A DNA stretch of 64,000 bases from CAVXEF01 sp963827315 (GTDB lineage Bacteria > Planctomycetota > Phycisphaerae > Sedimentisphaerales > Anaerobacaceae), in NCBI GenBank assembly GCA_963827315.1, contig CAWHAL010000001.1, positions 310,001 through 374,000 of the forward strand. Direction: 5' to 3'. Under the pieces are notes generated by a model. The model saw nothing but the letters and a program-made list of their open reading frames with translations. It had not been told where the DNA came from and searched no databases. Below, piece by piece: positions 51,395 through 60,376 of the stretch; position 1 is the first letter of the stretch; each line of letters begins with the position of its first letter. Made by a program: the position numbers and the translations under genes.

Positions 51395-52165
51395 GTGAGG
51401 AGAGGTGAGAGATTTGTAATTCTGTTTCTAGCAGCATTGATGATTGCTGCTGGGGGGACTCCCTCATTCGCCGACCCCGGATTTGGCTACACACCTGTTA
51501 ATCCTCCAGTTGTCGGCAATGGTGAGCCAAATCACGCACAGATTCTGAAAAACATTTACCATCAGAACTTCACTCTCGACGGACCCGGCGGAAGAGATTA
51601 TGTGGGTGATGGGGGCATTACTGCAAAAAGAATATACGACTTTGATGATGTACTTTATAATATAGTTCACGTATATAACCACGAGCCCAACGACGTTGAC
51701 CAGATATGGACGGATGGTGCGGTAACCATCACCGCCAAAGCCAAATACGCAAGCTATCAACAGGCATTCGGGTGGAACGGAGACGGCGGGCTGGGGACCG
51801 TTTTCCACAAGCTGGTCGATAACACAGACATAGGCGGACCCGGGGTTAGTTTTACAATCACGGCGGGTGAAGAGTTCCTCTGGGGCTATCAGGCCAAAGG
51901 TAACCCTCACCCTAATCTGGAATGGTGGTCATGGACAGACAAAAACTACAACCACGAAGACCACCTGGTTACCTACTTTATGGAGGGCGCCAGCTCAACC
52001 GAAACGGTGTGGACAATCTTTATGGAAGACCTGCGTTTCGTGGACTCGGACCGCGACTACAATGACTTTGTGGTAGAGATAAGGGCCATTCCTGAGCCGG
52101 CAACAATATGCCTGCTTGCTTTAGGCGGCGGCTTAGCTTTGCTGGGGAGAAAACGCAAAGCATAA
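51395..52165 (+). CDS. PEP-CTERM protein with DUF4114-like domain
   Basis: 256 residues from a GTG start. Signal peptide (RFVILFLAALMIAAGGTPSFA). The segment FMEDLRFVDSDRDYNDFVVEI (about residues 208-228) matches the DUF4114 'E-D-x-x-D-x-D-y-N-D' calcium-type motif found before PEP-CTERM tails. The sorting tail is PEPATICLLALGGGLALLGRKRKA. Exported and probably surface-sorted. The long structured leader suggests post-transcriptional control. Confidence 0.88.
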   Translation: MRRGERFVILFLAALMIAAGGTPSFADPGFGYTPVNPPVVGNGEPNHAQILKNIYHQNFTLDGPGGRDYVGDGGITAKRIYDFDDVLYNIVHVYNHEPNDVDQIWTDGAVTITAKAKYASYQQAFGWNGDGGLGTVFHKLVDNTDIGGPGVSFTITAGEEFLWGYQAKGNPHPNLEWWSWTDKNYNHEDHLVTYFMEGASSTETVWTIFMEDLRFVDSDRDYNDFVVEIRAIPEPATICLLALGGGLALLGRKRKA

Positions 52166-52193
52166 GCTACAATTAGTTAGTTTATGAACTAAG

Positions 52194-52223
52194 AGGCTGC
52201 GGGGAAAAGACGCGGCCTTTTTC
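52194..52223 (+). terminator. Rho-independent terminator of the PEP-CTERM gene
   Basis: AGGCTGCG (52194-52201) with CGCGGCCT (52211-52218), 9-nt loop, then TTTTTC. Followed by a REP-like copy (52257-52294) and no gene until pheA. Confidence 0.85.
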
Positions 52224-52454
52224 GTTTTGTAGCTACTGCGTACCGCTCCTTTACAGTGGATTCGACAGGGGCTTCGACTGAGCTCAGCCGAATGTCCTCA
52301 CTACAAGTCGCAGCTCGGTAAAAACCTAATCGAGACTAATTCGGGGACGAAAATTTCGGGGCGCAAATTCGTTGACGTAAAGACATAATTTTGTTAGATG
52401 TAATAGCCTCTATGAAAAACGGGCGGCTGGAAAGCCCAATCGTCAGGAAAGTTT

Positions 52455-53537
52455 TTGCGTGTAATTATGTCTCTCGACGAACTGAGAAAGCAGATAGATA
52501 AGCTCGATGACCAGCTTGTGAAGCTGTTGAATGAGCGCGCGCGAGTGGTGGAGGAAATAGGCAAACTCAAGAACAAGACAGATAAACCCATCTACGCACC
52601 CGACCGCGAGAAAGAGATTCTGGATAAAATCATCAAGGCCAACAAGGGGCCACTGCCTGACAAATGCCTTTTGTCAATCTGGCGTGAGCTGATGAGCGGC
52701 TCTTTCGTCCTGGAAAGACCTTTGCGGATAGGCTATCTTGGCCCCGACGGGAGCTTCAGCCATACGGCGGCGATGCTCAAGTTCGGACAAAGCGTCGAAT
52801 ACGAGTCACTGGCGGATGTAAGAAGCATCTTCGTTGAAGTCAGCAAGGGCCGCTGCGATTTGGGGCTGGTGCCAATAGAGAATTCAACAGGTGGGGGCGT
52901 GATAGAAACACTCGACGCCCTGATAGATTCCAACGTGAAGATATGCGCGGAGGTCCTGATGGCAATCCATCACAATCTCCTGGCAAACTGCTCGCTGGAA
53001 GAGGTTGAAAAGATTTACTCCAAGCCTGAAGTTTTTGCACAGTGCCGAAACTGGCTAAGTGCCACCTTCAAGGAGGCACAGACCATCGCTGTTGCTTCGA
53101 CTGCGAAGGCGGCACAAATGGCAGCGGCTGAACCAACCGCGGCGGCGATAAGCTCACGAGTCGCAGCAGAACTGTACGGCCTGAAAATCATCTGTGAAAA
53201 CATCGAAGACATCGCCAACAATATAACGCGATTTCTGGTAATCGGCAGAGAAGACGCCAAGCCAACCGGCGAGGATAAAACAGCAATACTGTTCAGCACA
53301 GCACATAAAGCAGGTGCACTGGCTGACGTGCTCACAGTATTCAAGAAATATGATATTAACCTGACAAATATAGAGTCTCGGCCAAATATGAAAAGAGAGT
53401 GGGAGTACTACTTCTTTGTGGATTTTATCGGACACAGGACAGAAAAAAATGTCCAAAAGGGGCTCAAAGAGGCACGTAAGCACTGCTTGCAGCTTTCGAT
53501 ATTGGGCAGTTTTCCACGTGCGACAGAACTACTTTAA
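52455..53537 (+). CDS. pheA: Bifunctional chorismate mutase / prephenate dehydratase
   Basis: 360 residues. AroQ chorismate mutase domain (LDELRKQIDKLDDQLVKLLNERARVVEEIGKLK, residues 6-90), prephenate dehydratase domain (GYLGPDGSFSHTAA, PIENSTGGGVIETLD, and TRFLVIG as the T-R-F motif), then an ACT domain (HKAGALADVLTVFKKYDINL, with the Phe-binding ESRP). Makes phenylpyruvate. The TTG at 52455 or the ATG at 52467 could be the start; the ATG gives MSLDELRK and is as likely. REP-like repeats lie on both sides. Confidence 0.96.
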   Translation: MRVIMSLDELRKQIDKLDDQLVKLLNERARVVEEIGKLKNKTDKPIYAPDREKEILDKIIKANKGPLPDKCLLSIWRELMSGSFVLERPLRIGYLGPDGSFSHTAAMLKFGQSVEYESLADVRSIFVEVSKGRCDLGLVPIENSTGGGVIETLDALIDSNVKICAEVLMAIHHNLLANCSLEEVEKIYSKPEVFAQCRNWLSATFKEAQTIAVASTAKAAQMAAAEPTAAAISSRVAAELYGLKIICENIEDIANNITRFLVIGREDAKPTGEDKTAILFSTAHKAGALADVLTVFKKYDINLTNIESRPNMKREWEYYFFVDFIGHRTEKNVQKGLKEARKHCLQLSILGSFPRATELL

Positions 53538-53628
53538 TCGTGTTGCGTCCCTTCGACTACGCTCAGGACAAGCGTACGTGATGCGTAGTGCATAGTGCAT
53601 CAAAGGTTCACAACAACAGGAGAGTTTT

Positions 53629-54390
53629 ATGAGAAAGCCATTCGTGGCAGGCAACTGGAAAATGAACACCGACAGCCACAGCAGCGTAGCTTTAGCTGAG
53701 GCAATCGCAGCGGGTTCATCGGGCACTGCGGGTTCAAGCGTTACCGTAGCGGTCATACCACCTTTCGTTTACCTTCAAGCGGTAGCCAAAGCTGTCAGTT
53801 CATCGCATATCAACCTGGGCAGCCAGGATGTTTACTTTGAGAAAAATGGGGCTTTTACCGGCGAGATAAGCGCTTCGATGCTGAAGGACATTGGCTGCAC
53901 GTACGTACTGTGCGGACATTCGGAACGCCGACACGTAATCGGCGAAACAGACGAAGTGATAAATAAAAAGATTGCCACTGCCATTACCGGCGGACTTCTG
54001 CCGATATTCTGCGTTGGCGAACTGATTGAACAGCGCAAAGCCAAAAAAACCACCGAGGTGGTAAAACAACAGATAGAAGCGGGACTGGCTGGCCTGAGCA
54101 GCGAAAAAGTTTCGGCGGTGACGATAGCATACGAGCCGGTCTGGGCTATCGGAACAGGTCTGACGGCAACACCGGAACAGGCACAAGAGGTACACAGCCT
54201 GATACGGCAGTTTCTTGCGAAGATGTATAGTAAGCAGTTGGCACAGGAGATTCGCATTCAGTACGGCGGGTCAGTTAAACCTGAAACGGCAGCGGAACTG
54301 ATGCAGGAGGAAGATGTGGACGGGCTGCTGGTTGGCGGCGCGAGTCTGAGAGCTGACGATTTTCTGGCGATAATTCGGGCGGCGGCATAA
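53629..54390 (+). CDS. tpiA: Triosephosphate isomerase
   Basis: Interconverts DHAP and glyceraldehyde-3-phosphate. 253 residues. NWKMN with catalytic Lys at residues 8-12, CGHSERR with the electrophilic His, AYEPVWAIGTG with catalytic Glu, and phosphate loops YGGSVKPETA and LLVGGASL. ATG with AGGAG about 7 bp upstream. secG follows after 37 bp, a common order in Gram-negatives. Confidence 0.98.
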   Translation: MRKPFVAGNWKMNTDSHSSVALAEAIAAGSSGTAGSSVTVAVIPPFVYLQAVAKAVSSSHINLGSQDVYFEKNGAFTGEISASMLKDIGCTYVLCGHSERRHVIGETDEVINKKIATAITGGLLPIFCVGELIEQRKAKKTTEVVKQQIEAGLAGLSSEKVSAVTIAYEPVWAIGTGLTATPEQAQEVHSLIRQFLAKMYSKQLAQEIRIQYGGSVKPETAAELMQEEDVDGLLVGGASLRADDFLAIIRAAA

Positions 54391-54427
54391 CCAAAAAAGT
54401 TAAAAAATTATATATGAGGCAGAAGAT

Positions 54428-54802
54428 ATGGCGGGCATACCACTGTTAGCGGCGGCTTTCATTACGAAAGTAATTGCGGGTATTTTTGTTCTGTGCGCGG
54501 CGGCGCTCGTGCTGATTGTTCTGATTCAAAAAGGCAGGGGCGGCGGTCTGAGCGGCATGTTCGGCGGCGGAATCGCGAGCGGGATTCTGGGGTCCAAAAC
54601 GGGTGATTTTCTGACATGGGTTACAGTGTCGCTGGCGGGACTGTTCCTGCTGCTGGCAGGTATGATGGTGAAATTTTACAGGCCGACAATCAGCGATTTC
54701 GGTGGTCCGGCGACTCAACAGCAGGCGCCGGAAAGCACACAGCAACCGACGGCCAGCGAGAAGCCGACTCCCGCAGAGACCGACACAAACTTATCCAAAT
54801 AG
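54428..54802 (+). CDS. secG: Preprotein translocase subunit SecG
   Basis: 124 residues. Two membrane helices (about 14-30 and 60-80), the IQKGRGGGLSGMFGGG loop that marks SecG, and a Pro/Gln/Thr-rich cytoplasmic tail (QQAPESTQQPTASEKP). Helps SecYEG during export. Confidence 0.93.
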   Translation: MAGIPLLAAAFITKVIAGIFVLCAAALVLIVLIQKGRGGGLSGMFGGGIASGILGSKTGDFLTWVTVSLAGLFLLLAGMMVKFYRPTISDFGGPATQQQAPESTQQPTASEKPTPAETDTNLSK

Positions 54803-54878
54803 AGTGAGGTTTTTCCAATAGTATACCGGCACACCAACCGAGGGTGCGGCGGTTACACAGGATTGAAAGTACAATGAT

Positions 54879-55763
54879 ATGATAAACAGTATGACCGGAT
54901 TCGGTGATGGACATGGCCAACTCAACAGCGTGACATACGCCGTTGAAATAAGAGCAGTCAACAGCCGCTACTTTAAGGCCAAGATAAAATTGCCGGAGTC
55001 ACTGGCGTTTCTTGAAGAAGACATCGAAAAAGCACTTCGGGAAAACCTGTCCCGCGGGATGGTGAATTACGTGCTCAGACTCAAGGATGTTCCAGCGGAC
55101 GCCCTGTTTGAGATAAATGAGAAGGCGCTGCGTGTGTATATAGAGCGTCTGAGCCGGCTTGGCGGCTGCGGTGACACCAAATGCCAGATTGATATCGGGA
55201 GCCTGCTGGGTCTTGCGGGGATAGTGACGCCGGCACTGCCAAACGAACAAACGGCTGAACAAATTAAAAAGGTGGTTCTGAAAATTACCAAACAGGCAAT
55301 AGAAAAAGTCCAACAGATGCGCCAGGCTGAGGGTACCGCCCTTGCGGCTGACTTAGAAGAGCGATGCGAAGCGATTCGCAAGACCATTAAGCAGATACGC
55401 GCCCGTAGTGAGATAGTTATAGAGGAATATCAAAAAAAGCTCAGGAAAAGAGTAGATGGGCTGCTGGCAGAGGCGAAACTGAAATTAGATGAAGAAACTC
55501 TCGCCAGAGAGGTGGCAGTCTTCGCAGAACGGTCAGATATATCAGAAGAGATTGCCCGATTAGGGTCGCATCTGCAGCAGTTTGCGCAAAGCTGCCAAGC
55601 GGACGAGCAGGCCGGTCGGAAACTGGACTTTATAAGCCAAGAGATGCTAAGGGAAGCCAATACCATCGCCAGCAAGGCCTGCGATACCGAAATCGTTAAC
55701 TGCGTGGTAGAGATAAAGTGCCAGATAGACCGAATCAAAGAACAAGTGCAAAATATAGCATGA
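54879..55763 (+). CDS. YicC-family endoribonuclease-like protein
   Basis: 294 residues. N-terminal YicC signature MTGFGDGH…VEIRAVNSRYFKAKIKLP and the C-terminal DUF1732 region QFAQSCQADEQAGRKLDFISQEMLREANTIASKA. E. coli YicC is an RNase acting on RyhB. Directly followed by gmk with a 4-bp ATGA overlap, a linkage widely conserved (yicC-gmk-rpoZ-coaBC). Confidence 0.94.
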   Translation: MINSMTGFGDGHGQLNSVTYAVEIRAVNSRYFKAKIKLPESLAFLEEDIEKALRENLSRGMVNYVLRLKDVPADALFEINEKALRVYIERLSRLGGCGDTKCQIDIGSLLGLAGIVTPALPNEQTAEQIKKVVLKITKQAIEKVQQMRQAEGTALAADLEERCEAIRKTIKQIRARSEIVIEEYQKKLRKRVDGLLAEAKLKLDEETLAREVAVFAERSDISEEIARLGSHLQQFAQSCQADEQAGRKLDFISQEMLREANTIASKACDTEIVNCVVEIKCQIDRIKEQVQNIA

Positions 55764-56449
55764 AAAGCAAAACCCAAAAAATCGAAAGCGACACAGGATT
55801 TCAACGCGTCATCATGAACAAGCAGAAAACAAGCAAGGGTAAAATAGTAATAGTGAGCGGGCCTTCAGGCGTAGGCAAAAGCACCATTTGCAAAGAAGTG
55901 GCTAAGCGATTAGACAATGTTTGTCTGAGCGTCTCAGTAACAACGCGGCCGAGGGCCAAGACCGAAGTTAACGGGCAGGATTACTGGTTCGTCTCCCAGC
56001 AGCAGTTCCGCAAACGCATCGATGAAGGGTCACTACTGGAATACGCTGAGGTTTTCGGGCATCTATACGGAACGCCAAAAGACAAAGTGGAAGAGGCGCT
56101 TGCGGCTGGCAAGACCATCATTCTGGAAATCGACGTTCAGGGCGCCAAACAGGTCAAGTCGCTATATCCGGATGCGGCGATGGTATTCATTTTTCCGCCG
56201 ACGGCCAGAGAACTGGCAGAGCGGATAAAAAGCCGAGGCCGGGAGGGAATGGAAGCGGCTGAAAAAAGACTTGAAGGCGCAGGTGCCGAGTTTGCGGCGG
56301 CTTGGCAATATTATGAACATATGGTCATAAACGATGACCTTGAACAGGCAGTGAAAGAGGTAATACAAATTATCGAGCAAATCGGTGTGGATTCGACACT
56401 TCGACAAAGCTCGGTGCAGGCAGGCTCACCACAAGGAGAAAAACAATGA
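55760..56449 (+). CDS. gmk: Guanylate kinase
   Basis: About 229 residues from the ATG at 55760, which overlaps the yicC stop (ATGA). A second ATG at 55814 gives MNKQKTSKGK and is also possible. GMP to GDP. Walker A SGPSGVGKST, SVTTRPRAKTEVNGQDYWF, ILEIDVQGAKQVK. The usual enzyme ends near ILEQ-type residues; here the last 16 residues (GVDSTLRQSSVQAGSPQ…) are encoded by a REP-like insert at 56384-56435, shared with dnaX. rpoZ overlaps by 4 bp. Confidence 0.96.
   Translation: MKSKTQKIESDTGFQRVIMNKQKTSKGKIVIVSGPSGVGKSTICKEVAKRLDNVCLSVSVTTRPRAKTEVNGQDYWFVSQQQFRKRIDEGSLLEYAEVFGHLYGTPKDKVEEALAAGKTIILEIDVQGAKQVKSLYPDAAMVFIFPPTARELAERIKSRGREGMEAAEKRLEGAGAEFAAAWQYYEHMVINDDLEQAVKEVIQIIEQIGVDSTLRQSSVQAGSPQGEKQ
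56384..56435 (+). repeat. REP-like element inside gmk coding sequence
   Basis: GGATTCGACACTTCGAC, AAGCTCGGTGCAGG, CAGGCTCACCACAAGG in the same order as in dnaX 20796-20898, which has two extra internal blocks. Read in the same phase, giving GVDSTLR and QAGSPQ in both. Confidence 0.8.
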
Positions 56450-56673
56450 TAGAAGAACTTAAGAGCACAGAGATAGTTAACAAAGTCGGCGGCCGATTCA
56501 AACTAACGGCACTAATCCAAAAAAGATTAGGAGAGTTAATGGAGGGCTCGCGGCCTCTGATTGAGAACGCTGAGGGCAAAACCAATATGGAAATCGTTGT
56601 ACAAGAGATACTCCAGGACAAAATCACCGTTGATATGGGAACGGATATATCCAATAAACGAGGCAAAGAATAG
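56446..56673 (+). CDS. rpoZ: RNA polymerase omega subunit
   Basis: 75 residues. Core NKVGGRFKLTALIQKRLGEL followed by MEGSRPL, the conserved omega motif ('Y-x-L-v-x-x-a-x-R-A-r-q-l-x-x-g'). Stabilises the beta-prime subunit. Overlaps gmk by 4 bp and lies 10 bp upstream of coaC. Confidence 0.9.
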   Translation: MIEELKSTEIVNKVGGRFKLTALIQKRLGELMEGSRPLIENAEGKTNMEIVVQEILQDKITVDMGTDISNKRGKE

Positions 56674-56683
56674 CTTAAGTGCG

Positions 56684-57259
56684 ATGCCAAAGAAAAAGTC
56701 AAATCTTGCTGGGCTTAATATTTTAGTGGGTGTCAGCGGAGGTATTTCCGCATACAAGGCGGTGGATTTGGCCAGCAAGCTGACCGCTGCCGGTGCGAGG
56801 GTCAGAACAGTGATGACGGAAAACGCCTGCCAGCTCATCGGGCCAAAAAGCTTTGAGGCAGTGACAGGTCAGATGGTTTATACCTCACTGTGGAACACCA
56901 ACGAGGAACATAAAATCAGCCACGTGAGTCTGGCTGAATGGGCCGATATTGTGGCGATTGTCCCTGCGACGGCTGACATAATCGGCAAGGCAGCAAACGG
57001 CATCTGCGACGATTTGCTCAGCACAACAGTCTGTACGTGCTGGGCCAAGCCAATACTTCTGGCACCTGCAATGAACGAGGATATGTGGAATAACCCTGCT
57101 GTGCAACGAAATGTAAAGACAGTCAAAAAGATGGGATTTGAAGTAATCGGGCCTGAAAGAGGCCGGCTTGCGTGCGGGACAGAAGGAATGGGCAGGATGT
57201 CGGAGCCGAAAGATATTTTGGAAGCGATTGAGAAAATCGCTTCCAAAGTAAAAAGGTAA
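56684..57259 (+). CDS. coaC: Phosphopantothenoylcysteine decarboxylase (CoaC, separate)
   Basis: 191 residues from the ATG at 56684; the open frame reaches back to 56561 inside rpoZ. FMN flavoprotein: ILVGVSGGISAYKAVDLA, VSLAEWADIVAIVPATADIIGK (PASANT-like), LLAPAMNEDMWNNPA (PAMN) and CGTEGMGRM (the Cys that re-protonates the enethiol). Removes CO2 from PPC in CoA synthesis. In most bacteria this is fused to CoaB. Here an in-frame TAA (57257-57259) separates it, and the coaB ATG lies 9 bp later in the same frame. Confidence 0.93.
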   Translation: MPKKKSNLAGLNILVGVSGGISAYKAVDLASKLTAAGARVRTVMTENACQLIGPKSFEAVTGQMVYTSLWNTNEEHKISHVSLAEWADIVAIVPATADIIGKAANGICDDLLSTTVCTCWAKPILLAPAMNEDMWNNPAVQRNVKTVKKMGFEVIGPERGRLACGTEGMGRMSEPKDILEAIEKIASKVKR

Positions 57260-57268
57260 AAAGTAAAA

Positions 57269-57925
57269 ATGGATTCTCATCTTTGTGGGGAGGAGAGTTT
57301 GGCAGCAAAGAGAATGCATTTCTTAATTACAGCGGGCGGAACACGGGAATATATCGACCCTGTTCGCTTTATCTCTAACGCGAGCAGCGGCAGAATGGGC
57401 TACGCCCTTTCGCGGGCAGCAATTAAAGCGGGGTATGAGGTAACACTTATCAGCGCCTCGGATTTGCAGCCGCCGGTGGGAGTGGATTTTGTCGGCGTTG
57501 ACAGCGCCGCTGAAATGTTTGCAGCCGTAAAGAAATTTTTCCCGAAATGTGATTGTCTGATAATGGCTGCTGCCGTCGCGGATTACACACCCGTTAAAAA
57601 GTCAAAAGTAAAAATTAAAAAATCAAATAGGAACTTGGTAATCAAACTGAGACCGACGGTTGATGTCTTAAGATGGACGGGGAAACACAAAAGAAAAAAT
57701 CAAATCGTTGTCGGTTTTGCTTTGGAAGATAAAGCGATCCGAACCAGTGCCGAGAAGAAGTTAAAAGAAAAGAATCTTGATATGATAATCGCCAACACGC
57801 CTGCTGCGATTGGCTATGAGAAATCAACCGTTCATATAAAAACCCCCAACTACAAATGGCTAAAACTCCCGCACGCAACCAAAACCACAATCGCCAAAAA
57901 AATTGTTGATTTGCTAACTTGCTAA
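57269..57925 (+). CDS. coaB: Phosphopantothenate-cysteine ligase (CoaB, separate)
   Basis: 218 residues. ITAGGTREYIDPVRFISNASSGRMG (CTP-binding and dimer), MAAAVADYTPVKKSKVKI, ALEDKA and MIIANTPAAIGYEKS. Ligates cysteine to 4'-phosphopantothenate. Same reading frame as coaC, so the pair looks like a split coaBC fusion. The first 15 residues (DSHLCGEESLAAKR) come from linker-like, A-rich DNA. Its stop overlaps the convergent pyrE end by 4 bp. Confidence 0.92.
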   Translation: MDSHLCGEESLAAKRMHFLITAGGTREYIDPVRFISNASSGRMGYALSRAAIKAGYEVTLISASDLQPPVGVDFVGVDSAAEMFAAVKKFFPKCDCLIMAAAVADYTPVKKSKVKIKKSNRNLVIKLRPTVDVLRWTGKHKRKNQIVVGFALEDKAIRTSAEKKLKEKNLDMIIANTPAAIGYEKSTVHIKTPNYKWLKLPHATKTTIAKKIVDLLTC

Positions 57926-58446
57926 TCTTTTATACCGAGGTCGTTTTTGGTGAGGATACTTTCGAATTTGTAGCCTGCTTTAGTGATGTTTTCTTCGGCA
58001 CCCTGTTTTCGGTCGATTGTGCATACGATTTTTTTAACTACCGCACCGGCTTCGGTAATAACTCTGGCGGCTTCGAGGACCTGGCCGCCCGTGGTCGCAA
58101 CATCCTCAACTAACAAAACGACATCGCCCTTTTTGAGGACACCTTCAATCATTTTTCCTGTGCCATAAGCCTTTTTGCTGTTGCGGACGATAATCCAGTT
58201 TTTGCCGGTCTCCATAGCGGTAGCGGCAGCAAGGGCGACGCCGCCAAGTTCGGCGCCCGCTATCAAAGTAACATCGCTGGTTACATATTTTGCAAATTCC
58301 TTGCCGAGAGCTTTCAGAATATCCGGACAGGTCTCAAACAGATACTTATCGAGATAATATTTGCTTCGTTTGCCGCTGCGAAGAATAAAATCACCTTCCA
58401 AGTACGCGGTTTCTTTTATCCGTTTGATTAGTTCGTTGCGATTCAT
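57922..58446 (-). CDS. pyrE: Orotate phosphoribosyltransferase
   Basis: Makes orotidine 5'-monophosphate from orotate and PRPP. 174 residues. Lys-rich loop LRSGKRSKYYLDK, IAGAELGGVALA and PRPP motif VLLVEDVATTGGQ. Short form (about 175) seen in many bacteria and archaea. Convergent with coaB. Confidence 0.95.
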   Translation of the reverse strand: MNRNELIKRIKETAYLEGDFILRSGKRSKYYLDKYLFETCPDILKALGKEFAKYVTSDVTLIAGAELGGVALAAATAMETGKNWIIVRNSKKAYGTGKMIEGVLKKGDVVLLVEDVATTGGQVLEAARVITEAGAVVKKIVCTIDRKQGAEENITKAGYKFESILTKNDLGIKD

Positions 58447-58565
58447 ACTTACACCCTATAGATAACACAGTATAAGTTTTCCAGCCAGCAAGTCTAACAC
58501 TGTGCAGCCGAATTTTCAAAACAAACTTTGACCGCGCAAAATCACCTCATAAGCCTGATTTTTGT

Positions 58566-58594
58566 TTGAATACGAGCGAAGGTAGTGTTATACT
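58566..58594 (+). promoter_or_regulatory. Promoter of the broken nuclease-like gene
   Basis: -35 TTGAAT (58566-58571), 17-bp spacer, -10 TATACT (58589-58594). AGAGGA at 58608-58613 is 7 bp before the ATG at 58621. Confidence 0.6.
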
Positions 58595-58620
58595 ATTATC
58601 TGCCAGAAGAGGATAAAATC

Positions 58621-59616
58621 ATGGATGTGAAATCTCCATACAAGGACTTCGCCCAGTGACTTAAACTACTGGTTAGCAAACATCCTGATTTAATCACAAC
58701 AACACTGAGCAACATCTTCACAATGCGCCTTGTTGGTAATAAGACCCACGGAGACCTCGCTGAAATCGTCATTGCCGAATTTATCAATCAGTATATATAC
58801 GATTTCCGTTCCGTACACGTGGGCAAAGACCTATACCGAGCAAAAACCCACGAAGAAGACATCAAGGTTATAAACGAGATTACCAAAGATGAATTTCCCA
58901 TAAGCTTGAAGGCGTATGGGGTCGGCCCCTTGCAACTCTCCACCGATAAGGACGCCAAGATGTTTCCCAGGTTGGAACAGGAAAAGGGCGACATTCTTGG
59001 GCGGGAGAAGGTACGCAAGATATTCGATGACCCTGCCTTTTCAGAGTTCAGCAACATCAATGTGCTACCCCTCATTTACGACGAGAAAAAGATGCAATGC
59101 AACATTCTTGTTTTCGACTATGAGCGTGCGATGAATAATACGTGCAGAATTTCAAGAGTAGCTTCAGGAAGAGGAAGAAAACATACCGTTTACCGGTTTT
59201 ATGATTCCGAGGATGCTTATGTTTGCGAGGTGAGATATGGCAGTACTACTGCCAATGCTTTGCAACGCGGACTTTGGACACACACAAAGCACGGCCTAAA
59301 ATACTTTGACAGCGTTGGGGTAAATGTAAATAAAAATGTCCCGGTTGTTCCCACTCCTGATTATATACGGTTATGGGCTTGCTATGAAGCAAAAATGATT
59401 TACAACTTGGGTTACCCAGATAATATAAGCGCCAATATGGCTATAGGCGCAATGGCAAAAATTGTAAAAATTGATATAAATGAAAATACCAACTGTTTTC
59501 AAAAAGCTAATTTAGATGATGTAATTCAATATACTCCTCATTTAGCAAAAGGAAATATCAAATTTACAGGGGAATTCTATGCAAAAGGCTGGGGGAGGGC
59601 AAACCGCAGCCGTTGA
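58621..59616 (+). pseudogene. Nuclease/restriction-endonuclease-like gene interrupted by TGA at codon 13
   Basis: A promoter, ribosome site and ATG at 58621 open a frame MDVKSPYKDFAQ, then TGA (58657-58659), then LKLLVSKHPDLITTTLSNIF and on without break to 59616. The part after an ATG at 58723 (297 residues) could be re-initiated. Features: GDLAEIVIAEF helix, EEDIKVIN…EFPISLKAYG (D…S-L-K, close to the PD-(D/E)xK nuclease core) and GPLQLSTDKD, a segment reminiscent of type II restriction enzymes; the family is not certain. TGG (Trp) would fit the lost codon. Coupled by ATGA to a HEPN-like gene. No methyltransferase is adjacent. Confidence 0.55.
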
Positions 59617-60020
59617 TGGAGCCATTACGATTCGAGATTACGAAATCCGCACCGCAACTGACGTATCCATTAAGGTATTTTCATACCGTCGCATATTCTC
59701 CGATCAAACGCGGATACCAAGAAGTATGGGACATTACCCAAGAAATGGGATTCAACGTACTCGCGCGGGCACTTCTCGTAAGTGGGAAGTTGACCAAGAA
59801 GGAATACGATGACCTTCAGAGATTCAACAGCCTGAGAAATCGGGTGGTGCACAAATTCTTCCTGGAACCATATGAGAAGGACTACAAAGGGGTACCCAAG
59901 AAGGAATATGACCTTGTTTTTCAGGCGGGCATGCGCTTGGTGGATCAGATAGACTACAAGGCCGGGATCAGTCTTGTACCGAAGACAACGGCGAACCTCA
60001 GCTTCCAGTCGACGCAGTAA
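59613..60020 (+). CDS. Small HEPN-like protein
   Basis: 135 residues. ATG overlaps the stop of the upstream gene (ATGA). Helical; contains RFNSLRNRVVHKFF at about residues 70-83, i.e. RNRVVH, the R-x4-H mark of HEPN ribonucleases and nucleotidyltransferase partners. Otherwise not recognised. Might be the RNase toxin or an immunity partner of the nuclease-like gene. AT/GC use similar to its upstream partner. Confidence 0.5.
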   Translation: MMEPLRFEITKSAPQLTYPLRYFHTVAYSPIKRGYQEVWDITQEMGFNVLARALLVSGKLTKKEYDDLQRFNSLRNRVVHKFFLEPYEKDYKGVPKKEYDLVFQAGMRLVDQIDYKAGISLVPKTTANLSFQSTQ

Positions 60021-60094
60021 GCAGAGAGGCTGACTAGCGACGTTATCATCCGTTGTTTGTCCGCCTGAGGCGGGACATAATCGTGGCTTCCTTC

Positions 60095-60359
60095 GACCCT
60101 TCGACGGTTCGACTCCTTCGATTTTACTCAGGACAGGTTTGCTCACCGCAGGCTCCGCTCAGGGCAGGGTTCGCGGAAACAGTATAAGCATTCCTCACGC
60201 CTGCACCCCCCTGTGAGTAAATTCAAACGTTAAGTAACCCTCCAGATAAAAGATGTGGAAGATGATGGGCGGTTCGGTGATGCTGGTTGCATGTGTAACG
60301 TTAAGTGACCCCCACCGCGCGGGGTGGGGGCTAAATAACAACGCCTAAACGACAGGCGT
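60095..60359. repeat. REP-like and hairpin cluster upstream of the transposase
   Basis: About 60095-60170 has CCTTCGACGGTTCGAC, TTACTCAGGACAGG and CTCCGCTCAGGGCAGG. About 60307-60330 has ACCCCCACC-GCGC-GGGGTGGGGG. 60341-60359 has ACGCCT…AGGCGT. Such foldback DNA next to a RAYT gene is the expected REP/transposase arrangement. Confidence 0.65.
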
Positions 60360-60376
60360 TGACGAGGTTGGTACCA

